In this document: positions 1-8,154 of the stretch, piece by piece
How positions within the stretch are numbered: position 1 is the stretch's first letter
How the letters are laid out: each line of letters starts with the position of its first letter
From: Sagittula sp. P11
GTDB lineage: Bacteria > Pseudomonadota > Alphaproteobacteria > Rhodobacterales > Rhodobacteraceae
Assembly: GCF_002814095.1 (NCBI RefSeq)
Contig: NZ_CP021913.1
Coordinates: forward strand, 3,196,001-3,260,000
Direction: 5' to 3'
DNA length: 64,000 bases
Notes under the pieces: model-generated
What the model saw: the letters and a program-made list of their open reading frames with translations, nothing else
Databases searched by the model: none
What the model was told of the DNA's origin: nothing
Translations under genes and position numbers: made by a program

Positions 1-247
1 CGCAGTGCTTTAGAAAAATACTCAACCATCTATAATTTCTCCCGGGGCAGTGGTTTCGTCGGCAGTGTCTCGCTTCGGCCCTCACCTGCCCTTCATGGGA
101 CTGGTTATCGTTGCGGGCAGCTTCCTCAATCTGGCCATTTTTTCTGCTTTTCTTTCGCGGTTGGCAGGTGGAGGCAATCGAAGAATTGCCCGAAGCCACC
201 CAAAAATCGCTCATGCAGCAAGTAGAGTGGAAGCGAAATCGCTTCGA
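1..247. other. left end, no convincing gene
   Basis: This stretch is visibly more AT-rich than the rest of the window, as is the gene beside it. One plus-strand frame stays open from about base 36 to a TAG at 249-251. Its last codons read VEAIEELPEATQKSLMQQ and then a basic end, which looks protein-like, but there is no credible start codon or ribosome site. A second plus frame (50-271, GTG start) has one hydrophobic segment and overlaps the end of the minus-strand gene. I call neither a gene. The first could be the tail of a transferred gene whose beginning is lost. Confidence 0.3.
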
Positions 248-961
248 TTAGAAGGGGATTTCGTCGTCTAAGTCTCGCCCGCTGCCATATCCCCCGTCAG
301 GCTTGGGCAGCTCTTTTCGGGGCGGTTCGATCTTCTTGGTTTCTGGTGGCTTGGGCAACTTTGGCTCAGCCTCTTTGGCATCATCCAAAAGGCCCATAAT
401 CTTCTCAAACCAAGGCCACCAAGGGCGGGCGCCCTCGCGCTCAACGTCCGCACTCAATCCTGCCAGTGACCGCGCTAAGTCCGCGAAACGCTCAAAGCGG
501 GTGCGTGCCTTGCTTACCTCTTGGGCGAGTTTCGCCAAGATGTCATAGAGCTTTTCTTTCTTTGCGTCCGGTGCAGTAGACGATTCAACTTCACCACGGA
601 TTTTTTCAATGAAGTGGTGAATCTTGGTCTTTTGCGCTTCTGTCAAACCCACGCTCATGGCGCTTCGGTTTCGAGAATTTGCAATGCGCATCTGGACAAT
701 CACGTTGTCCACAGCACGCAAAAATTCATCGAAATTTTCGCTGTGCTCGTCGGTATCGCGAGTATTTACCGAAAAACCGGAAAGCGCATCTATTTCTAAA
801 GCGGTCGCGGCAGCGAGCGTCTTGTTCATGTAATCGGCAGTTTCATAAGCCCAATTAGATTTTTGGTCTTCTTGGGCATTATGTAGTTGTTGTCGAAATT
901 CGCGTTCCAGCTGAAGAAAAGCCACATGATTGTCTTCAGAGATTTCTTCGTATGGGTCCAT
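248..961 (-). CDS. hypothetical protein with an SSB-like acidic C-terminal tail
   Basis: 237 residues, family not recognised. Residues 1-170 are charged and probably alpha-helical, with long heptad-like stretches such as LTEAQKTKIHHFIEKIRGEV. A Trp-rich patch (WWPWFEKIMGLL) lies near residue 185. A Pro/Lys-rich linker follows, and the protein ends in GRDLDDEIPF. That ending closely matches the acidic DDDIPF tip of bacterial SSB, which recruits repair and replication proteins, yet no OB fold is visible here. There is no signal peptide or membrane segment. The start at 961 has a GAGGGG ribosome site. A 17-codon ORF (962-1015, MPKRRATVAKSKWLEGQ) ends exactly at this ATG and may be a leader. Base composition differs from the neighbours, suggesting transfer. 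Confidence 0.7.
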   Translation of the reverse strand: MDPYEEISEDNHVAFLQLEREFRQQLHNAQEDQKSNWAYETADYMNKTLAAATALEIDALSGFSVNTRDTDEHSENFDEFLRAVDNVIVQMRIANSRNRSAMSVGLTEAQKTKIHHFIEKIRGEVESSTAPDAKKEKLYDILAKLAQEVSKARTRFERFADLARSLAGLSADVEREGARPWWPWFEKIMGLLDDAKEAEPKLPKPPETKKIEPPRKELPKPDGGYGSGRDLDDEIPF

Positions 962-1237
962 CTACTGCCCCTCAAGCCATTTACTTTTCGCCACGGTAGC
1001 GCGGCGCTTAGGCATTGTCACCGCCTGAACGTCTTCCGCGTGGCGCACACCGTTCCACCGTGCGGCGGGTTGGGATCGTTTCGCTGAACTTTGCGAACCT
1101 CATTCTCTGCGCATTACTGACGTTGGGGGTTGGTGCAGCGTGGCTGGGCATTGAGCCTGTGCTCTGAATGGCTGCTTTCATGTGTTTGACTGAATGCCTT
1201 CGCAGGCGCGGCGAATTCACACTTGCCGCCCATCCCC
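962..1237. other. intergenic, apart from a possible 17-codon leader ORF
   Basis: Apart from the possible leader peptide at 962-1015 (minus strand), nothing recognisable is encoded here. Both strands carry short open frames with low-complexity, Arg-rich translations typical of chance. This is where AT-richer sequence to the left gives way to typical GC-rich chromosomal sequence. Confidence 0.4.
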
Positions 1238-2632
1238 TCACGTCGCATACCGTGTCGCGCCTCTCCGGGCGGTGTCGACCGGGGTCGAGAGGACCAGGGC
1301 CTGGTGGGCGCGCTGGTCGCAGTTGGCGCGGGGGCAGATGCGGCAGTTGATGCCGATCTCGGTGGGGCGGGCCTCGGCCAGGTTGAGGTCCTCGGCGTAG
1401 CCCAGGGCGTCGGCGTGGTCGCGGGCGCAGCCCATGGCGACGGCGAGGCGGACGTCCTGCGCGTGGCGGGTGAAGGTGGGCCGGTCGACGGTCCGCGCGA
1501 AGACGAAGAACTGCGAGCGGTCCGGCATCTCGACCACCTGCGGCACGATGCGGCCGGGGGTGCGGAAGACGGAGTGGACCTCGAGCCGGGGACAGGCGCC
1601 GCCGTATTCGGCGAGGTGGAAATCGGTGGCGTTGAAGCGCTTGGTGACGTTGCCGGCCTTGTCGATCCTGAGGAAGAAGAAGGGGATGCCGCGGTGGCCC
1701 GTGCGCTGGAGGGTGGTGGCGCGGTGGCAGGCCTGCTCGAACGAGACGCCGAAGCGGGTGGCGAGGTGGTCGAAGTCGTACTTGGAGGCGCGGGCCTCGG
1801 CGAGGAAGCGGTCGTAGGGCATGAGGACGGCGGCGGCGAAGTAGTTGGCCAGCTCGACCCGGCAGCGGGCGCGGCCGTGGGCGTCCTCCAGCCCGGCCTC
1901 CGTCAGGATGGTGTCGAGGAGGTCGGCCTGTTCGAGGAGGCCCGCGACGTGCACGAGCTGGAAGAGGCGGTTGGGGTGGTCGAGGGCCTCGGACAGGCGG
2001 ACCTCGCCGCGGGTCTCGTCGTATTCGCGCAGGGAGCGGGGCATCTCGGCCACGGGGGCGATGCGGACGCGCAGGCCGAGCTGCTGGCGGAGGCGGGATT
2101 TCAGGGCGAAGTACATGTCGTCGGCGGCGACGGGGGCGTCCCAGAAGGCCTCGGCCGCGGCCTCGAGGCGGGGGAAGTGGTTCTGGTGGCGGCGGAAGAC
2201 GTTGTGGACGACGGCCTCGGGCGCGGTGGGCAGGACCGATTCCTCGCCGGCGGCGGCCACGGACATGAGCTGATCGGTGGCGGCGAGATAGGCGCGGTGC
2301 AGCGTGACGAAGGCCGAAGCGAGGTCCGGGCTGTGGGCGAGGCTGGCGCGCAGTTGCGGCAGATCGGGGCGGTGGCCCTCGAACAGCGGGTCCTGGAGGG
2401 CGGCGCGGATGTCGGCGAGGGCGGCGGTGTCGTCATCCTCGGCGATGTCGCGCCAGTCGACGCCGTAAGCCTCGAAGAGCTTCAGAAGGACCGGGACGGA
2501 GACCGATCTTTCGTTCTTTTCCAGAAGGTTGACGTAGGAGGTGGAGATGCCGAGTTCCTTCGCCATCTGCACCTGTGTCTGTCCGTGTTCGATGCGCAGG
2601 CGCCTGAGGCGCGGGCCGATGAAGGTTTTCAT
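1238..2632 (-). CDS. XRE/IrrE-type short-chain acyl-CoA responsive regulator (ScfR family)
   Basis: 464 residues. The N-terminus is a Cro/C1 helix-turn-helix (residues 5-60, with QTQVQMAKELGISTSYVNLL). An ImmA/IrrE-like central region follows (VELANYFAAAVLMPYDRF near 260-275). The Cys-containing C-terminal domain has NCRICPRANCDQRAHQA. This architecture belongs to the ScfR family, which includes RamB and the propionyl-CoA carboxylase regulator PccR. Those proteins control glyoxylate, propionyl-CoA and ethylmalonyl-CoA genes in response to acyl-CoA ligands. It is divergent from the sga-mcl-mtk operon, which fits that role. TTTGACA and TTTTACAA/TTGTAAAA repeats lie right at its start codon, suggesting autoregulation. 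The ligand is inferred, not shown. Confidence 0.85.
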   Translation of the reverse strand: MKTFIGPRLRRLRIEHGQTQVQMAKELGISTSYVNLLEKNERSVSVPVLLKLFEAYGVDWRDIAEDDDTAALADIRAALQDPLFEGHRPDLPQLRASLAHSPDLASAFVTLHRAYLAATDQLMSVAAAGEESVLPTAPEAVVHNVFRRHQNHFPRLEAAAEAFWDAPVAADDMYFALKSRLRQQLGLRVRIAPVAEMPRSLREYDETRGEVRLSEALDHPNRLFQLVHVAGLLEQADLLDTILTEAGLEDAHGRARCRVELANYFAAAVLMPYDRFLAEARASKYDFDHLATRFGVSFEQACHRATTLQRTGHRGIPFFFLRIDKAGNVTKRFNATDFHLAEYGGACPRLEVHSVFRTPGRIVPQVVEMPDRSQFFVFARTVDRPTFTRHAQDVRLAVAMGCARDHADALGYAEDLNLAEARPTEIGINCRICPRANCDQRAHQALVLSTPVDTARRGATRYAT

Positions 2633-2636
2633 GGTA

Positions 2637-2687
2637 TTTGACAGTATACAGAATTTGACACTTTTACAATTGTGAGAGTTTGTAAAA
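2637..2687. promoter_or_regulatory. candidate operator for the ScfR regulator
   Basis: Two direct copies of TTTGACA (2637-2643 and 2654-2660, 17 bp apart) are followed by a perfect 8-bp inverted repeat, TTTTACAA (2662-2669) and TTGTAAAA (2680-2687). The cluster lies in an AT-rich island between the divergent regulator and the sga operon and starts 5 bp upstream of the regulator start codon. ScfR proteins are reported to bind TTTGCAAA-like sites. TTTGTAAA at 2679-2686 is one base different. Binding is an inference. Confidence 0.5.
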
Positions 2688-2772
2688 TTTCGCGTTCACA
2701 GCAGGACCCGGTTTGGTTTCCCGTTTGGCGGGAGAGGGCGCATGGTGGCTTCAGCGAAGAGGAGGCGCCCCC

Positions 2773-3972
2773 ATGCAAAGCGGATACACACATCTGTTCA
2801 TACCCGGTCCCACCAATGTCCCGGAGGTCGTGCGGCAGGCGATGAACGTGCCTCAGCAGGACATGCGCGCACCGGATTTCGCGGCGTTCACGCTGCCCCT
2901 GTTCGAGGGCCTGAAGAGGGTCTTCAAGACCACGACGGGCGAGGTGATGATATTCCCCGGCTCCGGCACCGGCGCGTGGGAGGCGGCGATCACCAACACG
3001 CTGAACCCCGGCGACAAGGTGCTGATGTCGCGCTTCGGGCAGTTCTCGCACCTCTGGGTGAAGATGGCGGAGATGCTGGGGCTGGACGTGATCTGCGTCG
3101 ACGTGCCCTGGGGCGCGGGTGTGCCCTGGAAGGAATACGGACGCATCCTCGGCGCCGACAAGAACGACGAGATCAAGGCGGTCTTCGTCACCCACAACGA
3201 GACGGCGACCGGCGTGGTCAGCGACGTGGCCGCGGTGCGCCGGGTGATGGACGAGTGCTTCCATGATGCGCTGCTTTTCGTGGACGGGGTGTCCTCTGTC
3301 GCCTCGGTCGATTTCCGGATGGACGAATGGGGCGTCGACCTTGCCGTGACGGGGTCGCAGAAGGGGCTGATGATGCCCGCGGGTCTCGGCATCCTCGGTG
3401 TCAGCCAGAAGGCCATGGCGGCGTCGAAGAACGCGCGGATGCGCCGGGCGTACTTCGACTTCGAGGACATGGTGAGCATCAACCGCAGCGGCTATTTCCC
3501 GTACACTCCCCCGACCCCGCTCCTGCATGGTCTGCGCGCGTCGCTCGACCTGCTGGAGCGGGAAGGGCTGGAGAACGTCTTTGCCCGCCATGCGCGACTG
3601 GCGGAGGGCGTGCGCCGCGGCGTGAAGGCCATGGGGCTGGAACTGGTGGCGGAGCATCCCTCGCTGATGTCCGACACGGTGAGCGCGATCCGCGTGCCGC
3701 CGGAGGTGGATGCACGCGAGGTGCTGCGCATCGCCTACGAGGAACTCAACGCCTCGTTCGGGTCGGGCCTGGCGCGGCTGGCGGGCAAGGTTTTCCGCAT
3801 CGGGCACCTCGGCAGCTTCAACGAGGGCATGGCGCTGACTGCGCTCGGCCTTGCGGAACTGGCGCTGGTCAAGGCGGGCGCGAAGGTGCCGCTGGGCGCC
3901 GGGGTGGCCGCCGCATCGTCCTATTTCGCCGAAGGCGCGCAGAGCGGCGACCTGAAGATCGCGGCGGAATAA
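2773..3972 (+). CDS. sga: serine--glyoxylate aminotransferase
   Basis: 399 residues, PLP fold-type I, class V (AGXT/SGAT family). The enzyme transfers the amino group of serine to glyoxylate, giving hydroxypyruvate and glycine, a cytoplasmic serine-cycle or photorespiratory-type step. Seen in sequence: the N-terminal FIPGPTNVPEVV motif, the cofactor-binding SGTGAWEAA loop, the DGVSS aspartate motif, and the PLP lysine in GSQKGLMMPAG (Lys197). I chose the ATG at 2773 because GAAGAGGAGG lies just upstream. An upstream in-frame TTG at 2713 would add a Trp/Arg-rich, poorly conserved extension. It is the first gene of a same-strand run with mcl, mtkA and mtkB. Confidence 0.93.
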   Translation: MQSGYTHLFIPGPTNVPEVVRQAMNVPQQDMRAPDFAAFTLPLFEGLKRVFKTTTGEVMIFPGSGTGAWEAAITNTLNPGDKVLMSRFGQFSHLWVKMAEMLGLDVICVDVPWGAGVPWKEYGRILGADKNDEIKAVFVTHNETATGVVSDVAAVRRVMDECFHDALLFVDGVSSVASVDFRMDEWGVDLAVTGSQKGLMMPAGLGILGVSQKAMAASKNARMRRAYFDFEDMVSINRSGYFPYTPPTPLLHGLRASLDLLEREGLENVFARHARLAEGVRRGVKAMGLELVAEHPSLMSDTVSAIRVPPEVDAREVLRIAYEELNASFGSGLARLAGKVFRIGHLGSFNEGMALTALGLAELALVKAGAKVPLGAGVAAASSYFAEGAQSGDLKIAAE

Positions 3973-4005
3973 GTCCCGCCTTTCAATAACCAAATCAAAG
4001 ACCTG

Positions 4006-4049
4006 GAGCCTGTCTGCCGCACCCCCGAGGGGTGCGGTCCGGGAGGCTC
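4006..4049 (+). promoter_or_regulatory. two-tier intercistronic hairpin between sga and mcl
   Basis: The inner stem is a perfect 9-bp CCGCACCCC (4017-4025) and GGGGTGCGG (4029-4037) with a CGA loop. An outer stem is formed by GAGCCT (4006-4011) and AGGCTC (4044-4049). No T-run follows, so it is more likely an mRNA stability or processing element than a terminator. The mcl ribosome site AAGGAGG lies directly downstream. Confidence 0.5.
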
Positions 4050-4063
4050 TGACCAAGGAGGAC

Positions 4064-5026
4064 ATGATGTCTCATACGCTTCACCCGCTGCGCAAGCAGC
4101 GCCTGCACCGCTCCGAACTGGCCGTGCCCGCATCCAACCCCGCGATGGTCGAAAAGGCCGCCGACAGCGCCGCCGACTACGTGTTCCTCGATCTGGAAGA
4201 CGCGGTTGCGCCGCCCGAGAAGGACCAGGCGCGCAAGAACGCGGTGGAACTGCTGAACGACATCGACTGGGCCGGGAAGGGCAAGACCGTGTCGGTGCGT
4301 ATCAACGGGCTCGACACCCATTACATGTACCGCGACGTCGTGGACATCATGGAAAAGGCGGGCGACCGGGTGGACACGCTGCTTGTCCCGAAGGTGGGCG
4401 TGCCCGCGGACCTCTACATGGTGGAGGCCATGATCAACCAGATCGAGCAGGCCTGCGGGCTTGAGAACCGCGTGGGGCTGGAGGCGCTGATTGAAACGGC
4501 CCTGGGCATGGCCAACGTGGAGGCCATCGCACAGTTCGGCGGGCGGCTGGAGGCGCTGCACTTCGGGGTGGCGGATTACGCGGCCTCGATGCGGGCGCGG
4601 ACGGTCAATATCGGCGGCCTGAACCCGGATTACCCGGGCGACCAGTGGCATGCCTCGATCAGCCGGATGGTGGTGGCCTGCCGCGCCTACGGGCTGCGGG
4701 CGGTGGACGGACCGTTCGGCGATTTCAGCGATCCCGAGGGGTACATCGCGGGGGCGAAGCGCGCCGCCGCGCTGGGCTGCGAGGGCAAGTGGGCGATCCA
4801 CCCGAGCCAGATCGCCATGGCCAACGACGTCTTCAGCCCGCCGGAGGCGGAGGTGTCGAAGGCGCAGCGCATCATCGAGGAGCTGAAGGCGGCGGAGGCC
4901 GCGGGCAAGGGGGCGGCGAGTCTCGACGGCAAGATGATCGATGCGGCGTCGGAGAAGATGGCGCGCAACGTGATCGACATGGCGAACGCCATCGCCGCGA
5001 AGTCGCAGCCGATCGCGGCGGAGTAA
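4064..5026 (+). CDS. mcl1: L-malyl-CoA/beta-methylmalyl-CoA lyase
   Basis: 320 residues, CitE/HpcH lyase superfamily. It cleaves malyl-CoA to glyoxylate and acetyl-CoA, and beta-methylmalyl-CoA to glyoxylate and propionyl-CoA, reversibly and with Mg2+. Typical motifs are visible: RSELAVPASNP at the N-terminus for CoA binding, the metal-binding DLEDAVAPPEK, LEALIETALGM, and LHFGVADYAASM. Length and motifs match Rhodobacter Mcl1 rather than the shorter malyl-CoA thioesterase paralogue. A strong AAGGAGG precedes the ATG; a second ATG follows immediately at 4067. Next to malate-CoA ligase it would complete malate to glyoxylate plus acetyl-CoA. With the CoA transferase and hydratase downstream it might also cleave citramalyl-CoA, which is inference. 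Confidence 0.93.
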   Translation: MMSHTLHPLRKQRLHRSELAVPASNPAMVEKAADSAADYVFLDLEDAVAPPEKDQARKNAVELLNDIDWAGKGKTVSVRINGLDTHYMYRDVVDIMEKAGDRVDTLLVPKVGVPADLYMVEAMINQIEQACGLENRVGLEALIETALGMANVEAIAQFGGRLEALHFGVADYAASMRARTVNIGGLNPDYPGDQWHASISRMVVACRAYGLRAVDGPFGDFSDPEGYIAGAKRAAALGCEGKWAIHPSQIAMANDVFSPPEAEVSKAQRIIEELKAAEAAGKGAASLDGKMIDAASEKMARNVIDMANAIAAKSQPIAAE

Positions 5027-5116
5027 GGCCTTTTCGGCAAGGGGGGCGGCGGCGCAACGCCCCGCCCTGTGACAGCACCCGCGGGCGGCGGGGTGGTTCG
5101 GCGTGCCCGGCGGGGC

Positions 5117-5141
5117 GGTGGGGGGAACCCCCACCCTACGG
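5117..5141. repeat. hairpin repeat, CCCCACCCTACGG family, copy 1
   Basis: GGTGGGGG (5117-5124) pairs perfectly with CCCCCACC (5128-5135) and is followed by CTACGG. The same 3' half, AACCCCACCCTACGG, recurs near 20461 upstream of hupS. I recall similar GTAGGGTGGG palindromes in many Rhodobacterales intergenic regions. It sits in the mcl-mtkA gap, in a stretch rich in GC palindromes. Confidence 0.55.
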
Positions 5142-5159
5142 AATGGAGGAGAGACGGAA

Positions 5160-6341
5160 ATGGACATTCATGAGCATCAGGCCAAGGAAATCCTGAAGGG
5201 CTTCGGCGTGCCGGTGCCGAAGGGCTTCGTGGCCTATTCGCCCGAGCAGGCGGCCTATTGCGCCCGCGAACTGGGTGGCCCCGGCCCCTGGGTCGTGAAG
5301 GCGCAGGTGCATTCCGGCGGTCGCGGCGAGGCGGGCGGCGTGAAGCTGTGCAAGACGGATGCGGAGGTGATGGAGTACGCCGCCTCGCTTCTGGGCACGC
5401 GGCTGGTGACCAAGCAGACCGATGCGCAGGGCAAGGGGGTCTACCGGCTTTATGTCGAGGAGGCGTCGGACATCGCGCAGGAGCTGTACCTGGGCTTTGT
5501 GCTGGACCGGAAGTCGGAGCGAATCATGATCGTCGCCTCCGGCCATGGCGGGATGGAGATCGAGGACCTGGCGCATGAGGACCCCGACAGCCTCGTGCGG
5601 TCGGTGATCGACCCGGCGGTGGGCCTGCGCGAGTACCAGGCGCGCGACGTCGGGTTCCGGCTGGGGCTGACGGGGCCGCAGGTGGCGCAGTTCGTGACCT
5701 TCCTGCAGGCGTGTTACCGTGCGTACCGCGACCTGGACGCGATGATGGTGGAGATCAACCCGCTGGTCATCACGGGGAAGGGCGACCTGGTGGCGCTGGA
5801 TGCGAAGATGTCCTTCGACACCAACGCGCTGTACCGCCGTCCGCAGGTGGCGGCGCTGCGCGATCCGGGCCAGGAGGACCCGCGCGAGGCGATGGCCGCC
5901 GACAACGGGCTGGCCTACGTCGGGCTCGACGGCGACATCGGCTGCATCATCAACGGTGCGGGGCTGGCGATGGCGTCGATGGACATGATCCAGCTGGCCG
6001 GCGGGCAGCCCGCCAACTTCCTCGACATCGGCGGCGGCGCCTCGCCCGAACGGGTCTGCCAGGCCTTCCGCACCGTGCTGTCGGACCGCAAGGTGAGCGT
6101 GATCCTCGTGAACATCTTCGCGGGCATCAACCGCTGCGACTGGATCGCGAAGGGGGTGATCCGGGCCTATCGCGAGGTGGGCATCGAGATCCCCGTGGTG
6201 GTCCGCCTGTCGGGCACCAACGTCGAGGAGGGCCGGAAGATCATCCGCGAGAGCGGCCTGCCGATCATCTCCGCCGACACGCTGGCCGAGGCCGCCGACA
6301 AGGCCGTCGCCGCCGCTTCCCAGAAAATCGCAGCAGAATAA
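5160..6341 (+). CDS. mtkA: malate--CoA ligase, beta (ATP-grasp) subunit
   Basis: 393 residues. Homologous to succinyl-CoA synthetase beta, with the start [20 protein letters not shown], the ATP-grasp element [17 protein letters not shown], and [10 protein letters not shown] late in the grasp domain. The C-terminal flavodoxin-like domain has [15 protein letters not shown] and FLDIGGGAS. In this gene context (sga, mcl, then mtkB) the substrate is most likely malate rather than succinate, giving malyl-CoA for the lyase next door. The ATG at 5160 has GGAGGAGAG upstream; an earlier in-frame ATG at 5103 would translate a palindromic repeat and is rejected. Malate versus succinate specificity is inferred from context and family. 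Confidence 0.88.
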   Translation: MDIHEHQAKEILKGFGVPVPKGFVAYSPEQAAYCARELGGPGPWVVKAQVHSGGRGEAGGVKLCKTDAEVMEYAASLLGTRLVTKQTDAQGKGVYRLYVEEASDIAQELYLGFVLDRKSERIMIVASGHGGMEIEDLAHEDPDSLVRSVIDPAVGLREYQARDVGFRLGLTGPQVAQFVTFLQACYRAYRDLDAMMVEINPLVITGKGDLVALDAKMSFDTNALYRRPQVAALRDPGQEDPREAMAADNGLAYVGLDGDIGCIINGAGLAMASMDMIQLAGGQPANFLDIGGGASPERVCQAFRTVLSDRKVSVILVNIFAGINRCDWIAKGVIRAYREVGIEIPVVVRLSGTNVEEGRKIIRESGLPIISADTLAEAADKAVAAASQKIAAE

Positions 6342-6391
6342 CCGCCCCTCGGGTCGCGCAGGCGACGGCAGGGCAGAAAGGACATCCGGAG

Positions 6392-7288
6392 ATGGCAATT
6401 CTCATCAAGGACGACACACGGGTCGTGGTGCAGGGTCTTTCGGGGCGCATCGGACAGTTCCACGCGCAGGAGATGATCGAATACGGCACGAAGGTCGTGG
6501 CCGGGGTCACGCCCGGGAAGGGCGGCTCATCGGTGCTGAACCGCCCCGTCTTCAACACCGTCCGCGAGGCGGTGGAGCAGACCGGCGCGACCGCCTCGCT
6601 GCTGTTCGTGCCGCCGGCCTTCGCCGCCGACGCGATGATGGAGGCGGCAGAGGCAGGGATCGAGACGGCGGTCTGCGTGACCGACGGCATCCCGGCGCAG
6701 GACATGATGCGGGTGAAGCGCTTCCTTCGCCGTTTCCCGCGCGACCGCAAGATGCGGCTGATCGGGCCGAACTGCGCGGGCATCATCAGCCCGGGGCAGG
6801 GCTTCATGGGCATCATGCCGCCGCACATCTACATGCCGGGCCGCGTGGGCATCATCGGCCGGTCGGGCACGCTGGGCTACGAGGCGGCGAGCCAGATGCA
6901 GGCGCTGGGGATCGGCATCTCCTCTTCCATCGGGATCGGCGGCGACCCGATCAACGGATCAAGCTTCCGCGACATCCTCGAGCTGTTCGAGAACGATCCC
7001 GACACCGATGCGGTGATGATGATCGGCGAGATTGGCGGCCCGCAGGAGGCAGAGGCGGCGGAATACGTGCGCGACCACATGACGAAACCCGTCGCCGCCT
7101 ACATCGCCGGTCTCGCCGCACCCAAGGGCCGCAAGATGGGCCATGCCGGTGCGATCATCTCGGCCTTCGGCGAAAGCGCGCAGGAGAAGGTGGACATGCT
7201 CTCTGCCGTCGGCATCACGGTGGCCCCGAACCCCTCGGCCATGGGCGAGACCGTCGCCCGGATGCTGGGCATGAAGGCCGCGGCATGA
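6392..7288 (+). CDS. mtkB: malate--CoA ligase, alpha subunit
   Basis: 298 residues, SucD-like. The N-terminal CoA-binding Rossmann domain has VVVQGLSGRIGQFHAQEM and VTPGKGGSSVLNRPVF. The catalytic histidine that carries the phosphate is His251 in KMGHAGAIISAFGESA. It pairs with the preceding beta subunit to form malyl-CoA from malate, CoA and ATP in the cytoplasm. The gene lies 50 bp after mtkA. Its stop overlaps the next start by four bases (ATGA), so the downstream hydratase is translationally coupled. The ATG at 6392 matches the family start and follows an AAAGGACATCCGGAG ribosome site. Confidence 0.9.
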   Translation: MAILIKDDTRVVVQGLSGRIGQFHAQEMIEYGTKVVAGVTPGKGGSSVLNRPVFNTVREAVEQTGATASLLFVPPAFAADAMMEAAEAGIETAVCVTDGIPAQDMMRVKRFLRRFPRDRKMRLIGPNCAGIISPGQGFMGIMPPHIYMPGRVGIIGRSGTLGYEAASQMQALGIGISSSIGIGGDPINGSSFRDILELFENDPDTDAVMMIGEIGGPQEAEAAEYVRDHMTKPVAAYIAGLAAPKGRKMGHAGAIISAFGESAQEKVDMLSAVGITVAPNPSAMGETVARMLGMKAAA

Positions 7289-8154
7289 GCGCGTCATCCC
7301 TGATGGAGCCGGACCACACCGCCTGGATCGGGCGCACGCAGACCGTCGAGGGGGGCGTCACACCCAACCTCGCCGGGATGCTCGGCGCGGCGGTCGGCCA
7401 CGATCTCTCCCCGGTCCGCGACCTGCGGGCCGGACGGCCGCTGCCCAGCCTCTGGCACTGGGTGGCGTTCCCCGAGTTCGTCCAGATGTCGGATCTGGGC
7501 GAGGACGGGCACCCGGCGCTGGGCGGCTTCCTGCCTCCCCTGCCGTTCCGGCGCCGGATGTGGGCCGGGGGCGACGTCACCTTCAAGGGCGTCTTCCACG
7601 TCGGCGAACGGCTGACAAAGGTGTCGACCATCCGCGCCGTGACGATGAAGGAGGGGGCGACGGGGCGGATGGCCTTCGTCACCGTCGATCACGTCACCAG
7701 GGGCGCCGAGGGCGGCGTCGTCGAGGAAGAGCAGAACATCGTCTACCTCGACATCCCGAAATCCTTCCGTCCGCCGAAGCAGACCCCGGTGCCCGAACGT
7801 CTGGCCTATGACGAACGGGTGCCGATGAACGAGGTGCGGCTCTTCCGCTACTCGGCGGCGACCTACAACGCGCACCGCATCCACTACGACCTGCCCTATG
7901 CGCAGCAGGTGGAGAAGTACCCGGCGCTGGTCGTGCACGGCCCGATGCAGGCCACCATGGCGATCGAGGCGGCGGAACGGCACACGCGGCGCGCGCCCGC
8001 GCGGTTCAGCTACCGCGTGGTGCACCCGATGTTTCACGATCATGACCTGCGGCTGGTCGGTGCGCTCGACCCGGCGGGCGGCGCGATCGAGATCGGAACG
8101 GCAACCTTCGAGGACTACCTCGGGCTCAAGGCAAGGATGGAGTGGGCGGCATGA
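7285..8154 (+). CDS. MaoC-type acyl-CoA hydratase, probable mesaconyl-C4-CoA (or itaconyl-CoA) hydratase
   Basis: 289 residues with a double hot-dog arrangement (FAS1-like N-terminal half, C-terminal half with the catalytic signature). The conserved motif LFRYSAATYNAHRIHYD lies near residue 190, followed by YPALVVHGPMQA, as in mesaconyl-C4-CoA and itaconyl-CoA hydratases. It overlaps mtkB and the next CoA-transferase gene by four bases each, so the three are co-translated. In Chloroflexus the pair Mct/Meh converts mesaconyl-C1-CoA to citramalyl-CoA, which a malyl-CoA lyase relative then cleaves. The itaconate pathway (Ict-Ich-Ccl) uses the same three families. The sequence alone does not decide between them. 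Confidence 0.7.
   Translation: MSASSLMEPDHTAWIGRTQTVEGGVTPNLAGMLGAAVGHDLSPVRDLRAGRPLPSLWHWVAFPEFVQMSDLGEDGHPALGGFLPPLPFRRRMWAGGDVTFKGVFHVGERLTKVSTIRAVTMKEGATGRMAFVTVDHVTRGAEGGVVEEEQNIVYLDIPKSFRPPKQTPVPERLAYDERVPMNEVRLFRYSAATYNAHRIHYDLPYAQQVEKYPALVVHGPMQATMAIEAAERHTRRAPARFSYRVVHPMFHDHDLRLVGALDPAGGAIEIGTATFEDYLGLKARMEWAA

Noticed and set aside
50-271. 73-codon frame with a hydrophobic segment on the plus strand
   Set aside because: GTG start without a ribosome site; it overlaps the coding end of the minus-strand gene, and another frame in the same place looks more protein-like.
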